The position numbers were made by a program, and so were the translations under genes. From NCBI GenBank assembly GCA_017432825.1, contig JAFRIJ010000005.1, positions 1 to 32,018 of the forward strand: a stretch of DNA of 32,018 nucleotides, read 5' to 3'. The notes below the pieces were generated by a model. It was not told where the DNA came from. It ran no database searches and saw only the letters and a program-made list of their open reading frames with translations. This stretch comes from Bacilli bacterium. GTDB taxonomy: Bacteria; Bacillota_I; Bacilli_A; RF39; UBA660. Below are positions 1-7,546 of the stretch, in pieces; position 1 is the stretch's first letter; the number at the start of each line of letters is the position of its first letter.

Positions 1-48
1 AATTTTTATTTTATTTTTTTCTTATTTTTATTTTATTGAAAATTCTTT

Positions 49-77
49 TTGATTTATACTATAACAAGTGATATGAT
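49..77 (+). promoter_or_regulatory. Sigma-A type promoter for a short leader
   Basis: A TTGATT -35 (49-54) and a TATGAT -10 (72-77) are separated by exactly 17 bp. A strong terminator begins about 26 bp after the -10, so the expected transcript is only about 45 nt unless read-through occurs. Confidence 0.45.
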
Positions 78-102
78 ATGGTTAAATAGGAATAATTATG
101 TG

Positions 103-127
103 GAGAAGAAGTAAGTTCTTCTCTTTT
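103..127 (+). terminator. Intrinsic terminator
   Basis: GAGAAGAA (103-110) and TTCTTCTC (116-123) form a perfect 8-bp stem with a 5-nt loop, followed by a T run. It directly follows the promoter at 49-77. Confidence 0.7.
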
Positions 128-141
128 TATGTTGGGAGAAG

Positions 142-195
142 GTGGATAGAAATTCAAAATACGAGGAAGCACATTTTTTTGTAATTTTTAATTAA
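142..195 (+). other. Possible 17-codon remnant of a gene start
   Basis: A GTG at 142 follows a GGGAGAAGG-like ribosome site and opens a 17-codon frame (MDRNSKYEEAHFFVIFN) ending at TAA 193-195. The composition looks protein-like, but the frame is far too short to assign. It may be the truncated start of a lost element gene or chance. Confidence 0.15.
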
Positions 196-292
196 GTGGT
201 CACTTTTTATAAAATAAGTAGCCACTTTTTTTGTTGCAGTAAAAGGAATTATTTATTATGAGTGGTCACTTATAGTTGAATATGTAGTCATT
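195..292 (+). repeat. Iteron-like repeats with 22-bp phasing
   Basis: AGTGGTCACT at 195 and 261, AGTAGCCACT at 217 and TGTAGTCATT at 283 start 22, 44 and 22 bp apart. A degenerate AGT-containing unit sits near 238, where the missing phase would fall. Spacing of two helical turns is typical of initiator-binding iterons in plasmid and ICE origins. A further copy lies inverted at 431-440. Binding by the nearby winged-helix protein is only inference. Confidence 0.5.
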
Positions 293-444
293 TTTGCAAG
301 TGCAAAAATTTTGTGACACCAGTTTTTACCATTTATTTATAATTGTAAAACGGAAAAATGGTGTCGTTCTCCTTATGCCCATTAAAAAAATACAATGTTT
401 TTGTTACAAAAAAAGCCTAAAAAATGTAAAAGTGACCACTCATA
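257..444. repeat. Long-range inverted repeat bracketing a hairpin
   Basis: TATGAGTGGTCACTT at 257-271 recurs as its exact reverse complement at 430-444. The 158 bp between them contain a further long hairpin (315-365). The arrangement resembles plasmid or element origin and control regions. Confidence 0.55.
315..365. repeat. Long imperfect hairpin in the control region
   Basis: GACACCA (315-321) pairs with TGGTGTC (359-365), and the stem continues with TTTTT/AAAAA and CC/GG across one-base bulges. No T tract follows on the plus strand, so a replication, transfer or regulatory structure is likelier than a terminator. The rest of the 195-633 gap shows no coding frame I can support. Confidence 0.45.
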
Positions 445-633
445 CTTAAAAAAATTTAAAAAGTACTTGAAAAAAATAATTTTTTAAGTGATAAATGGAA
501 CGAAATAAATTTGAAATTAAATGCATTTTGATGCCTATATTAGAGATGTAAGTGTTAGTCTTAGTCAGTTATGTGTACTTAAAATAATAGGCCATAGAAT
601 TGATTTATTTCATTGAAGAAAGAAGGTGATAAA

Positions 634-870
634 GTGAAAGAAACATTTATTGTAAATTCAGATTTATTAGACTACTTAATAAAAAATATTAAATCAATAT
701 CTGAATGTGATATAGAAGAAAAAGCACATAGTTTTCCTTATACAAGATCTGTTAGTAATTTTTTTCAAAAGTTATCATTTGAATACGATATTGATTTTGA
801 TGAGAAGTTAATTAGTGAAGAATTATTATCAAAAATGATTGATGAAATTGAAAAAAGTTTACCAAGATAG
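634..870 (+). CDS. Small hypothetical protein of the element
   Basis: The frame gives a 78-residue acidic, probably helical, soluble protein that I do not recognise. I chose the GTG at 634 because AGAAGG lies just upstream; a TTG at 613 in the same frame has no ribosome site. It has no membrane segment and no obvious catalytic motif. It is the first gene of a tight run on the plus strand (15 bp before the next gene), so it is probably co-transcribed with the replication-type genes. Its role is unknown. Confidence 0.6.
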   Translation: MKETFIVNSDLLDYLIKNIKSISECDIEEKAHSFPYTRSVSNFFQKLSFEYDIDFDEKLISEELLSKMIDEIEKSLPR

Positions 871-884
871 AAAGGAGAAGAATT

Positions 885-1400
885 ATGTATATTAGTGGTG
901 TTAGCAAAGATGTAAGTAAGCTATTTTCTTACATAGAAAAATTGAACGATGAAGGTAAGTTAAAAATTTTGATTTATATATTTAGTCTTATAAATAATAA
1001 TCAAATAAATGATAGAAATGAAATTAATCCAGATTTAAAATTAGATGACGATTTAAAAATATTGAAATTTTCATATATTGGATTAAGTGATGGTCATTGC
1101 GAAATATTTATACAATATTTAATTTCAATTTATAATATGTTGAACAAATATGATAAAGCTATATATGTTAATAATAATGTTGAAGGCTTAATATATACTG
1201 AAGAAGAAAAAATAATTGTTCATATGTTTGAGAATTTATCTTTTAATGATAAATTGGATATTATTAGGGAGTTATTTATAAGGTATGATAATGAAACTTA
1301 TTTTAAGAATAAAATAACTATTATAACTTTTAATTCAAAACTAAATGGTTATAATATTGCAAATAATATTTTAAAGTTTAAGGAGAGTGATTTGCATTAA
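885..1400 (+). CDS. Hypothetical helical protein of the element
   Basis: This is a 171-residue soluble protein with alternating charged and hydrophobic stretches. It has no signal peptide and no membrane segment, and I recognise no family. The start is well supported by AAAGGAG 5-10 bp upstream. The 3' end overlaps the next gene by 14 nt, which indicates translational coupling with the winged-helix protein. Its position in the replication/control cluster suggests an element-maintenance role, but nothing in the protein shows which. Confidence 0.6.
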   Translation: MYISGVSKDVSKLFSYIEKLNDEGKLKILIYIFSLINNNQINDRNEINPDLKLDDDLKILKFSYIGLSDGHCEIFIQYLISIYNMLNKYDKAIYVNNNVEGLIYTEEEKIIVHMFENLSFNDKLDIIRELFIRYDNETYFKNKITIITFNSKLNGYNIANNILKFKESDLH

Positions 1401-1680
1401 AGATTTTATAATAATACCAAGAAGAATAATGGAAGATAACAGTTTGACTAAATCAGACTGTTTTTTATTTGGAAATATTTATAATTTAAGTAGATTAAAT
1501 GGTTATTGTTTTGCTACTAATAAAGTTTTATCGACTTTATCATTTGTTAAAATAAGAACGATTAATTATTCGTTAAAAAGGTTAGAAAATAAAGGCTATA
1601 TAAGAATAGAAAGAGTTAAAAATAGTGAACTAGTACAAAGAAGAATTTATATAGAAGATATGAAAATTGATTCTAGTTAG
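1387..1680 (+). CDS. Winged-helix (HTH_36-like) replication-type protein
   Basis: The 97-residue product reads as one winged helix-turn-helix domain. A segment LTKSDCFLFGNIYNL is followed by GYCFATN, a recognition-helix region, and LKRLENKGYIRIER, the pattern of replisome-organiser and HTH_36 N-terminal domains. It lacks the C-terminal DnaD-like region of full phage initiators, so it is either a short DNA-binding regulator or a minimal initiator. The start is uncertain: GTG 1387 sits only about 2 nt from AGGAG, and no better start is visible until the ATG near 1420. It overlaps the upstream gene. The phased repeats at 195-292 are candidate binding sites (inference). Confidence 0.55.
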   Translation: MICIKDFIIIPRRIMEDNSLTKSDCFLFGNIYNLSRLNGYCFATNKVLSTLSFVKIRTINYSLKRLENKGYIRIERVKNSELVQRRIYIEDMKIDSS

Positions 1681-1722
1681 TATGCAAGTATATTCATTCT
1701 AGATATGAACTATATTGCATAC
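1680..1722. repeat. 43-bp dyad downstream of the winged-helix gene
   Basis: GTATGCAA (1680-1687) and TTGCATAC (1715-1722) form the outer arms. The symmetry continues inward through TATA and TTCAT/ATGAA with one-base bulges to a 6-7 nt loop. There is no T tract, so an operator or processing site before the SSB-like gene is likelier than a terminator. Confidence 0.45.
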
Positions 1723-1791
1723 ATATAATATAAATTAAAAGAAAAATAATATAAATAATTATATATATAATTTAGACAGGAGGTTTTAAAA

Positions 1792-2223
1792 ATGACATAT
1801 AATCAGGTATTATTATCTGGTGATATTAATAATGTTTTAATTAATAATAAATATATTACACTAGGACTTACTTGTAAAAAGTATTCTCCTAATGAAAATA
1901 GTAATATAGTTTATGCAAGTTTGAGAGTTTATAAGGATCTTTATAAAAATAATAAAGGTCTTTTTTTTATTGGTAAAAATGTTTATATAAAAGGTTACCT
2001 AAATTCATATTCGGATAAAGATAAAAAAATACATAATTATGTAACAGTAACAAGAATAGAAGGGTATGATTTTGAAAGTGCTGCTGGTCCAGTTATTGGT
2101 GTGGATTATGATGGAGTAGAAACATGGAATGGTAAAAGAATCGAAAGTACACCATCAACTCCAGAAGAACAAGCTGAAATGGAAGAACTTATCAAATCAA
2201 TTATAGGTGATACAGATGAATAA
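1792..2223 (+). CDS. SSB-like OB-fold protein
   Basis: This 143-residue protein reads as a single-stranded-DNA-binding-type OB fold. It has an early beta strand VLLSGDI, a central strand YASLRVYKDLY, and a later V-Y-IKGYLNSYSDKDKK segment that resembles the strand and loop before the last SSB strand. The C-terminus is acidic and ends DTDE, without the DDIPF-type tip of housekeeping SSBs. A strong AGGAGG precedes the ATG. Mobile elements often carry divergent SSBs for their own replication or transfer. Similarity is at the fold-pattern level only, so other OB-fold proteins are possible. Confidence 0.5.
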   Translation: MTYNQVLLSGDINNVLINNKYITLGLTCKKYSPNENSNIVYASLRVYKDLYKNNKGLFFIGKNVYIKGYLNSYSDKDKKIHNYVTVTRIEGYDFESAAGPVIGVDYDGVETWNGKRIESTPSTPEEQAEMEELIKSIIGDTDE

Positions 2224-2329
2224 TCAATTATTAAACAACATAAATTTAACTATGAAAGAAGATAAAAAAGATATTTTTAAAGAATTAATAATTAATTATC
2301 TATTAAAGCAAATTAAAGAAGAAAAATAG
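2216..2329 (+). CDS. 37-residue small protein overlapping the SSB-like stop
   Basis: An ATG at 2216 inside the last codons of the SSB-like gene opens a 37-codon frame in another phase. It ends at TAG 2327-2329 and encodes a charged helical peptide (starts MNNQLLNN, ends QIKEEK). The overlap suggests translational coupling. No ribosome site beyond the coupled overlap is obvious and no family is recognised. Confidence 0.4.
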   Translation: MNNQLLNNINLTMKEDKKDIFKELIINYLLKQIKEEK

Positions 2330-2340
2330 TTCTGAATGAT

Positions 2341-2369
2341 TTGCTTATTTTTATTTATTATGGTATGAT
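2341..2369 (+). promoter_or_regulatory. Promoter of the serine recombinase gene
   Basis: A TTGCTT -35 (2341-2346) and a TATGAT -10 (2364-2369) are spaced 17 bp, with an extended -10 TG just before. A hairpin GCACTT/AAGTGC (2370-2375 with 2391-2396) falls at the expected transcript start and may control translation or recombinase binding. Confidence 0.55.
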
Positions 2370-2417
2370 GCACTTGTCTCGAAGAAAGTTAAGTGCTATA
2401 AGATGAGGAGGTATAAA

Positions 2418-4079
2418 GTGAATTATAGTTACTTAACGAATATGAATTATAATGCAGGTATTTATATTAGACTTTCTCAAGAAGATAAAGATAAAAAATA
2501 TGAGTCAGATAGCGAAAGTGTTACTAATCAAAAAGAAATATTAAGAGACTATTGTTTAAAAAATGGATTTAATTTAATAGATGAGTATGTAGATGATGGC
2601 TATTCAGGAACTAATTTTGATAGACCAGGATTTATTAGAATGATTGAAGATATTAAAAATAAAAAGATAAATCTTGTAGTAGTAAAAGATTTATCTAGAC
2701 TTGGTAGAGATCATGTAATGACTGGTTATTATATTGAAACTTATTTTCCTGAAAATAAAGTAAGATTTATATCAATTGTTGAAAATTATGATAGTATGAA
2801 AAATCAGGCAAGTAATGATTCATCAACATTTATTATTGCTTGTAATGACTATTATAGTAAACAAAACTCATTGAAGATAAGAAATGTATTAGATTCTAAA
2901 AGAAAAGATGGTAAATTTATAGGTAGTAAACCATGTTATGGTTATATGAGAGACCCAGAAGATAAAGGACATTTAATCATAGACCACAATACAGCACCTT
3001 ATGTTAAGCAAATGTTTGAATGGAGAGCAAATGATATAGGAATATCTGAAATAGCTACTCGTTTAACTAAATTAGGAGCACCAACACCAAGCACTTATAA
3101 AAATTTACCAATATCTTCAAGAGTAAAAGAAAAAAATGTATGGACAATACATTCAGTTAAGAAAATATTACAAAATAGAATGTACACAGGTGATATGGTA
3201 CAACATACTCAAACTAACATTAGTTATAAATCCAAAAAGAAGGTAACACTAGATCAAAACTTATGGGTAATAGTAGAAAATACTCATGAACCATTAGTTG
3301 ATAAAGAGACATTTAGAATAATTAATAAGAAAAGGGATAATAATAATCGAAAAGTTGATGTTAGAACTAAAAGACCAACTAGATTATTAGAAGGATTAAT
3401 TTATTGCAAAGAGTGTGGAAATAGATTAGGTGTTATTTATAGAAAAAATCATGATTACTGGACTATTAATTGTAATAGATATGCAAGAGACCCAATTAGA
3501 GGAAGATGTAAGGCTCATTTCTTTCCTTATGATTATTTTGAAGAAGAAGTATTAGAAGAATTAAACAAATTATTATCTGATTTATTTAGAGGATTAAGTA
3601 TTAAAGAATTAAATGAAGAAATAGTTAATAGAACTAACTCAGGTACTAAATCACTTGATGAAATAAAGAAAGATATAGAAAAAGAAATTTTAAAATTATC
3701 TTCTAATATTCAAACGGTTTATCAAGATAGAATTGATGGTAATATTTCTTTAGAATCATACAAAATGATAGTATCTCCTTATGAACAAAAAATGAGAAAT
3801 TATAAAGATAAATTAGAAGAAATAGAACTAGAAATTTTAAAGAGAAAAAATAGTGCTAATAAAATACCAAATTATACTAAAAAGATAAAAGAATTATTAA
3901 ATATAGAAAAACCAAATAGAGACTTGTTATTTACCATAATAGATAGAATAGAAGCAGATGAAGATAGAAATATAACAATTAAATTTAAATATAAAATACT
4001 AGAAGATTATACATTCAAATATGTTGATAAAAATCCAATTAGAAATCCCTATGGTAGATGTGGTAAAATAAAGAAGTAG
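2418..4079 (+). CDS. Large serine recombinase (integrase)
   Basis: This protein catalyses integration and excision of the element through a 5'-phosphoserine link. The 553-residue chain has the standard order: a resolvase catalytic domain (about residues 12-160; Ser20 in YIRLSQED, arginines in DLSRLGRDH), a recombinase domain (about 170-290), a zinc ribbon with CKECG and a later cysteine (about 330-365), and a C-terminal coiled-coil region. The GTG at 2418 is preferred because GAGGAGG lies 7 bp upstream. An in-frame ATG at 2403 would overlap that ribosome site. It sits near the right edge of the element, separated from the junction only by the DUF4238 gene. Confidence 0.93.
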   Translation: MNYSYLTNMNYNAGIYIRLSQEDKDKKYESDSESVTNQKEILRDYCLKNGFNLIDEYVDDGYSGTNFDRPGFIRMIEDIKNKKINLVVVKDLSRLGRDHVMTGYYIETYFPENKVRFISIVENYDSMKNQASNDSSTFIIACNDYYSKQNSLKIRNVLDSKRKDGKFIGSKPCYGYMRDPEDKGHLIIDHNTAPYVKQMFEWRANDIGISEIATRLTKLGAPTPSTYKNLPISSRVKEKNVWTIHSVKKILQNRMYTGDMVQHTQTNISYKSKKKVTLDQNLWVIVENTHEPLVDKETFRIINKKRDNNNRKVDVRTKRPTRLLEGLIYCKECGNRLGVIYRKNHDYWTINCNRYARDPIRGRCKAHFFPYDYFEEEVLEELNKLLSDLFRGLSIKELNEEIVNRTNSGTKSLDEIKKDIEKEILKLSSNIQTVYQDRIDGNISLESYKMIVSPYEQKMRNYKDKLEEIELEILKRKNSANKIPNYTKKIKELLNIEKPNRDLLFTIIDRIEADEDRNITIKFKYKILEDYTFKYVDKNPIRNPYGRCGKIKK

Positions 4080-4104
4080 TAATAAAGAAAGGAAGTATCT
4101 CTGT

Positions 4105-5127
4105 ATGGGATTGAAACGAGACAATCATTTTTTATCTAGGATGTATTTGAATGCATGGAAAAATGAAAATGGAAAAGTTAATGTGTCAGAATTACTTGTT
4201 CCATCTGAAAATGTACCTTATTGGAAAGAAAAATATATATCATCGGTTTGTAGATATGATAGTATGTTTGTTAGATTAAAAAATGGTGTGGAAGTTGATG
4301 ATATAGAGGATTGGTTTAATACAAAGTATGAAACACCTGCAAAACTTGCTTTAGAGCACGTTATAAATGATGAAAGAATATCAATTGATGAATGGCATTG
4401 TTTGATTGATTTCTTAGCTTGCCATATTGTACGTTCTCCTGCTTTTATAATAAAAATATTAGATTTAGCAAAAAAGGATTGTGTACCAATTTTTGAAGAA
4501 AAGTGTGAAGAAATATCTTCTATATCAACAGATGAATTTATAAAAACAATAAATAATCAAAAATCAGAAGTAACAAATGATTTGTTTCCAATAAAAATTA
4601 CTGATGTTGGCAAATGTGATAATGACAATGAATTATTTAAAATTGAAACTATATTTGGCAAACAATTCTATTTGTGGATTATGATGCATATGTTAAAAAA
4701 CACATCCAAAGTTTTGCATAATCATAAATGGGGAATTATTACAGTAGATGACGAAGTAACATTACCTACAAGTGATGACCCTGTAATTTGTTTAAACTAT
4801 AATAATCAGAATGAATACGATTTTGGTGGAGGCTGGGGTAAAAAGAATTGTAATATATTATTTCCAATATCACCAAAGAAAATATTATATACGCAAGTTG
4901 GAGTAAAAGTTAATCCAAGATGGAATGCTGATTATAAGACAAGTGTTATGTTTAAAAAAATGATTGTTGAACATTCATTTAGAAAAGTAATTTCTAATTA
5001 TGAAGATGATGAAATTAAATTTTTGAAACCAAGATTTGTTGATGATTTAGAATTTAAGAGAGAACTTCAAATGTGGAAAGATTTTCAAGAAAATTATATA
5101 AAAAAAGAAATTGAATATATTAAATAA
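4105..5127 (+). CDS. DUF4238 family protein, cargo at the element edge
   Basis: The N-terminus has the family pattern HFLSRMYLNAW. A central segment has LIDFLACHIVRSPAF, matching the conserved aromatic/arginine region of DUF4238. The protein has 340 residues, is soluble, and has no signal peptide. The biochemical function of the family is not known to me; members are often found on mobile elements. The gene starts 25 bp after the recombinase stop, is preceded by AGGAAG, and ends at the integration junction, so it is boundary cargo. A defence or host-interaction role is possible from position only. Confidence 0.7.
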   Translation: MGLKRDNHFLSRMYLNAWKNENGKVNVSELLVPSENVPYWKEKYISSVCRYDSMFVRLKNGVEVDDIEDWFNTKYETPAKLALEHVINDERISIDEWHCLIDFLACHIVRSPAFIIKILDLAKKDCVPIFEEKCEEISSISTDEFIKTINNQKSEVTNDLFPIKITDVGKCDNDNELFKIETIFGKQFYLWIMMHMLKNTSKVLHNHKWGIITVDDEVTLPTSDDPVICLNYNNQNEYDFGGGWGKKNCNILFPISPKKILYTQVGVKVNPRWNADYKTSVMFKKMIVEHSFRKVISNYEDDEIKFLKPRFVDDLEFKRELQMWKDFQENYIKKEIEYIK

Positions 5128-5145
5128 CCACTAGAGCCGTCACGA

Positions 5146-6078
5146 GGTGGGGAAGGAGCAGAAATAATATATGCTCTAAGAAATAATCCAACATTAGCAA
5201 ATATAATACTAAATAATATAAAACAAACAGGACAAAAAGCAAGAAGAACATATCAAAGAAGATTACCCTCTAATATAACAAAAGATTATTACTTTATTCA
5301 TAGAAATACTGGTAATACTGAACCATTAATAGTAGAATATGGCTTTATAGATGATAAAGATAATATTGATTTCTTAAATAATTATTATCAAGAATTAGCA
5401 GAAGCAGTAATAAAAGGAATATTAACTTATAAAGGAATACCATATATTCCACCAGTAGGAAGCTCTTCTTCTACATATACTGTAAAAAAAGGTGATACCT
5501 TATATGGAATTGCCAATAAATATAACACTACAGTAGATAATTTAAAAAAACAAAACAATATTACATCTAATACATTATCTATAGGGCAAATACTAAAAAT
5601 AATACCAACTAAATTAGAAAGTACTTATACTATCCAAAAAGGAGATACTCTATATAGTATTGCAAGTAAATTTAATACTACTGTAGATAATTTAAAAGAA
5701 TTAAATAATATTGTATCTAATATCCTAACCATAGGAACTACTATTAAAGTGCCTTCTGGTAAAATTACAGAAAATATAATAGAAGATAATAAAGAATATA
5801 TAGTTAGAGTAGGAGATACTTTATATTCAATAGCAAGAGAATTTAATACAACAATAGATGAATTAAAAAAATTAAATAATAAGAGTAATAATACAGTATC
5901 TATAGGTGAAAAACTAATTATACCTAATACTATGGAAACAACATCTTATATAGTAGAAAAAGGTGATACTTTATATGGAATTGCTAACAAATTCAACACT
6001 ACTGTGGATAGCTTAAAAGAATTAAACAATTTAATATCAGATAGTCTATCTATAGGGCAGGAATTAATAATAAGATAA
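5146..6078 (+). pseudogene. 3' part of N-acetylmuramoyl-L-alanine amidase with four LysM repeats, split by the element
   Basis: The frame resumes at GGEGAEIIYALRNN, a conserved stretch in the middle of Amidase_3 domains. It continues through LIVEYGFID, which contains the C-terminal catalytic glutamate, to the domain end near 5450. Four LysM modules follow (about 5476-5607, 5620-5752, 5797-5930 and 5944-6075), each with a GDTLY and an N-N-L segment. The N-terminal half with the first zinc ligands is missing, and an in-frame stop (5125-5127) lies just upstream. No usable start precedes the catalytic part. Excision of the element would restore the gene. An internal GTG near 5749 could at most yield two LysM repeats. 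Confidence 0.85.
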
Positions 6079-6102
6079 ATTATAAATTAATTTATCTTTT
6101 TT
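6072..6102 (+). terminator. Terminator of the amidase gene
   Basis: AAGATAAATT (6072-6081) pairs with AATTTATCTT (6089-6098), followed by T residues. It overlaps the stop codon. Confidence 0.65.
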
Positions 6103-6171
6103 ATATGTTAATAAACTTGAAAAAAATATATATCTTTGTTATTATAATATAGAGTTTATAGAGGTGATAAT

Positions 6172-7299
6172 ATGATATATCTAGATTATAGTGCAACTAC
6201 ATTTACTTGTGATGAAGTACTAGATTATTTTATAAAAATAAATAAAGAATATAATGCTAATCCTAATAGTAACCATTTATTAGGGAAAAAAGCTAAAAAT
6301 ATTATAGATGAAACAACTAAAAAAATAAGTAAATTACTTAAAGTAAAAGAAAATGAAATAATATATACATCAGGTTCATCTGAATCTAATAATCTAGCTA
6401 TAAAAGGAGTAATGCTAAGAAATAGTAAAAAACATATTATAACAACTAGCTTTGAGCATTCTTCTGTAGTAGCACCAAGTAATTACCTAAGTAGAAATGA
6501 TTACATAGTAGATATAGTTAAAACAGATGAGTATGGAAGAGTAGACATTAATAATTTAAAAGAACTAATTACAGATGATACTGCTTTAGTATCCATAACA
6601 GCAGTAAATAGCGAAATAGGAATAATAGAACCAGTAGAAGAGATAGGTAAATTCTTAAAAGCTAATTATCCTAATATTATTTATCATGTTGATTTAACTC
6701 AATTAATAACCAAAAAGAAAATAGACTTAACTAATATAGATTTAGCTAGTTTTTCAGCTCATAAATTTTATGGAATAAAAGGAATAGGATGTTTAATTAA
6801 AAAAGAAAATATAAAAATTGAACCAATAATACATGGAGGAAAAAGCACCACTAATTATAGAAGTGGAACACCAGCAACATCTCTAATAGCATCCCTAGGA
6901 AAAGCTTTAGAATTAGCCTACAATGATATGGATAAAAAATATAAATATGTATCTGAATTAAATATCTATTTAAAAAATAAACTATCTAAATTAGATAATA
7001 TCCATATAAATAGCAATGAATATTCATTACCACATATCTTAAATTTTAGTGTAGTAGATAATAATCCAAATAAAATACAAGAATTATTATCAGATAATGA
7101 TATATATATATCTACCCAAACAGCATGTGCTACAGGAAGTAATATAAGTCCATCAGTATTAGCTCTAACTAATAATGAAAAGTATGCATCTTCATCCTTA
7201 AGAGTAAGTATATCACATCTTACTACTAAAGAAGAATTAGATAAATTTATTACTGAATTATCTAAAATAATAGGGAGTATTAATAATGAAACTAATTAA
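6172..7299 (+). CDS. Cysteine desulfurase (NifS/IscS-like)
   Basis: This PLP enzyme takes sulfur from L-cysteine to form a protein persulfide for Fe-S clusters or thiolation. The N-terminus is MIYLDYSATT. TSGSSESNN binds the cofactor phosphate, FEHSS follows, and Lys198 in SAHKFYG is the PLP-binding lysine. Cys319 in TACATGS is the catalytic cysteine on the mobile loop. At 375 residues it is of normal size. An AGAGGTGATAAT ribosome site precedes the ATG. The stop overlaps the start of the thioredoxin-like gene by 14 nt, and the next gene is a CcdA-like thiol transporter, so this is a sulfur/redox operon. No IscU/SufU partner lies next to it. Confidence 0.9.
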   Translation: MIYLDYSATTFTCDEVLDYFIKINKEYNANPNSNHLLGKKAKNIIDETTKKISKLLKVKENEIIYTSGSSESNNLAIKGVMLRNSKKHIITTSFEHSSVVAPSNYLSRNDYIVDIVKTDEYGRVDINNLKELITDDTALVSITAVNSEIGIIEPVEEIGKFLKANYPNIIYHVDLTQLITKKKIDLTNIDLASFSAHKFYGIKGIGCLIKKENIKIEPIIHGGKSTTNYRSGTPATSLIASLGKALELAYNDMDKKYKYVSELNIYLKNKLSKLDNIHINSNEYSLPHILNFSVVDNNPNKIQELLSDNDIYISTQTACATGSNISPSVLALTNNEKYASSSLRVSISHLTTKEELDKFITELSKIIGSINNETN

Positions 7300-7546
7300 A
7301 ATAAGTGCTATATGGTGCCCAAGCTGTCTTATTATGGAAAAAGTATGGAATGAAATAAAAGATACTTATCCTAATTATGAATATATATCATATGATTATG
7401 ATCTAGATGATGAAGCAGAATCTTTTAATCCAGGAAATATCTTACCAGTAATAATACTCTTAAAAAATGGTGAAGAAATAACTAGATATATAGGTGAAAA
7501 AACGAAAGAAGAAATAATAGAAGGAATTAAAAAATATGAAGAATAA
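7286..7546 (+). CDS. Small thioredoxin-like protein
   Basis: The 86-residue protein has a WCPSC active site (Cys11 and Cys14) and the cis-proline segment ILPVIILLKNGEE. These are the two thioredoxin hallmarks in a shortened fold. It has no signal peptide, so it is cytoplasmic. It overlaps both neighbours (14 nt upstream, 11 nt downstream), so the three genes are translated together. It may reduce the persulfide or disulfides of the desulfurase, or feed electrons to the CcdA-like protein; that pairing is inferred from context. Confidence 0.85.
   Translation: MKLIKISAIWCPSCLIMEKVWNEIKDTYPNYEYISYDYDLDDEAESFNPGNILPVIILLKNGEEITRYIGEKTKEEIIEGIKKYEE

Larger units (their letters stand above)
1..5145. 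mobile_element. Right part of an integrative element carrying a large serine recombinase
   Basis: This stretch holds repeat-rich non-coding DNA, small unknown genes, a replication-type winged-helix protein, an SSB-like protein, a large serine recombinase and a DUF4238 cargo gene. It ends where an amidase reading frame resumes without its 5' part, so the element sits inside that gene. The right edge lies between the DUF4238 stop (5127) and the first clear amidase codons (about 5146). The left edge and the amidase 5' half are not in the window, so total size and conjugation genes cannot be judged. Serine recombinases leave only a few shared bases at att sites, so the exact crossover cannot be set from one junction. 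Confidence 0.75.

Noticed and set aside
1-40. T-rich tract at the window start as a structured feature
   Set aside because: It is simple AT-rich sequence without symmetry or a gene signal.
2370-2396. GCACTT/AAGTGC hairpin before the recombinase as the attachment site
   Set aside because: In the integrated state the sites lie at the element ends; this hairpin is internal, right after the promoter, and fits a leader structure better.
5749-6078. Stand-alone two-LysM protein
   Set aside because: The GTG is internal to a continuous amidase frame with no ribosome site; it is part of the split gene.
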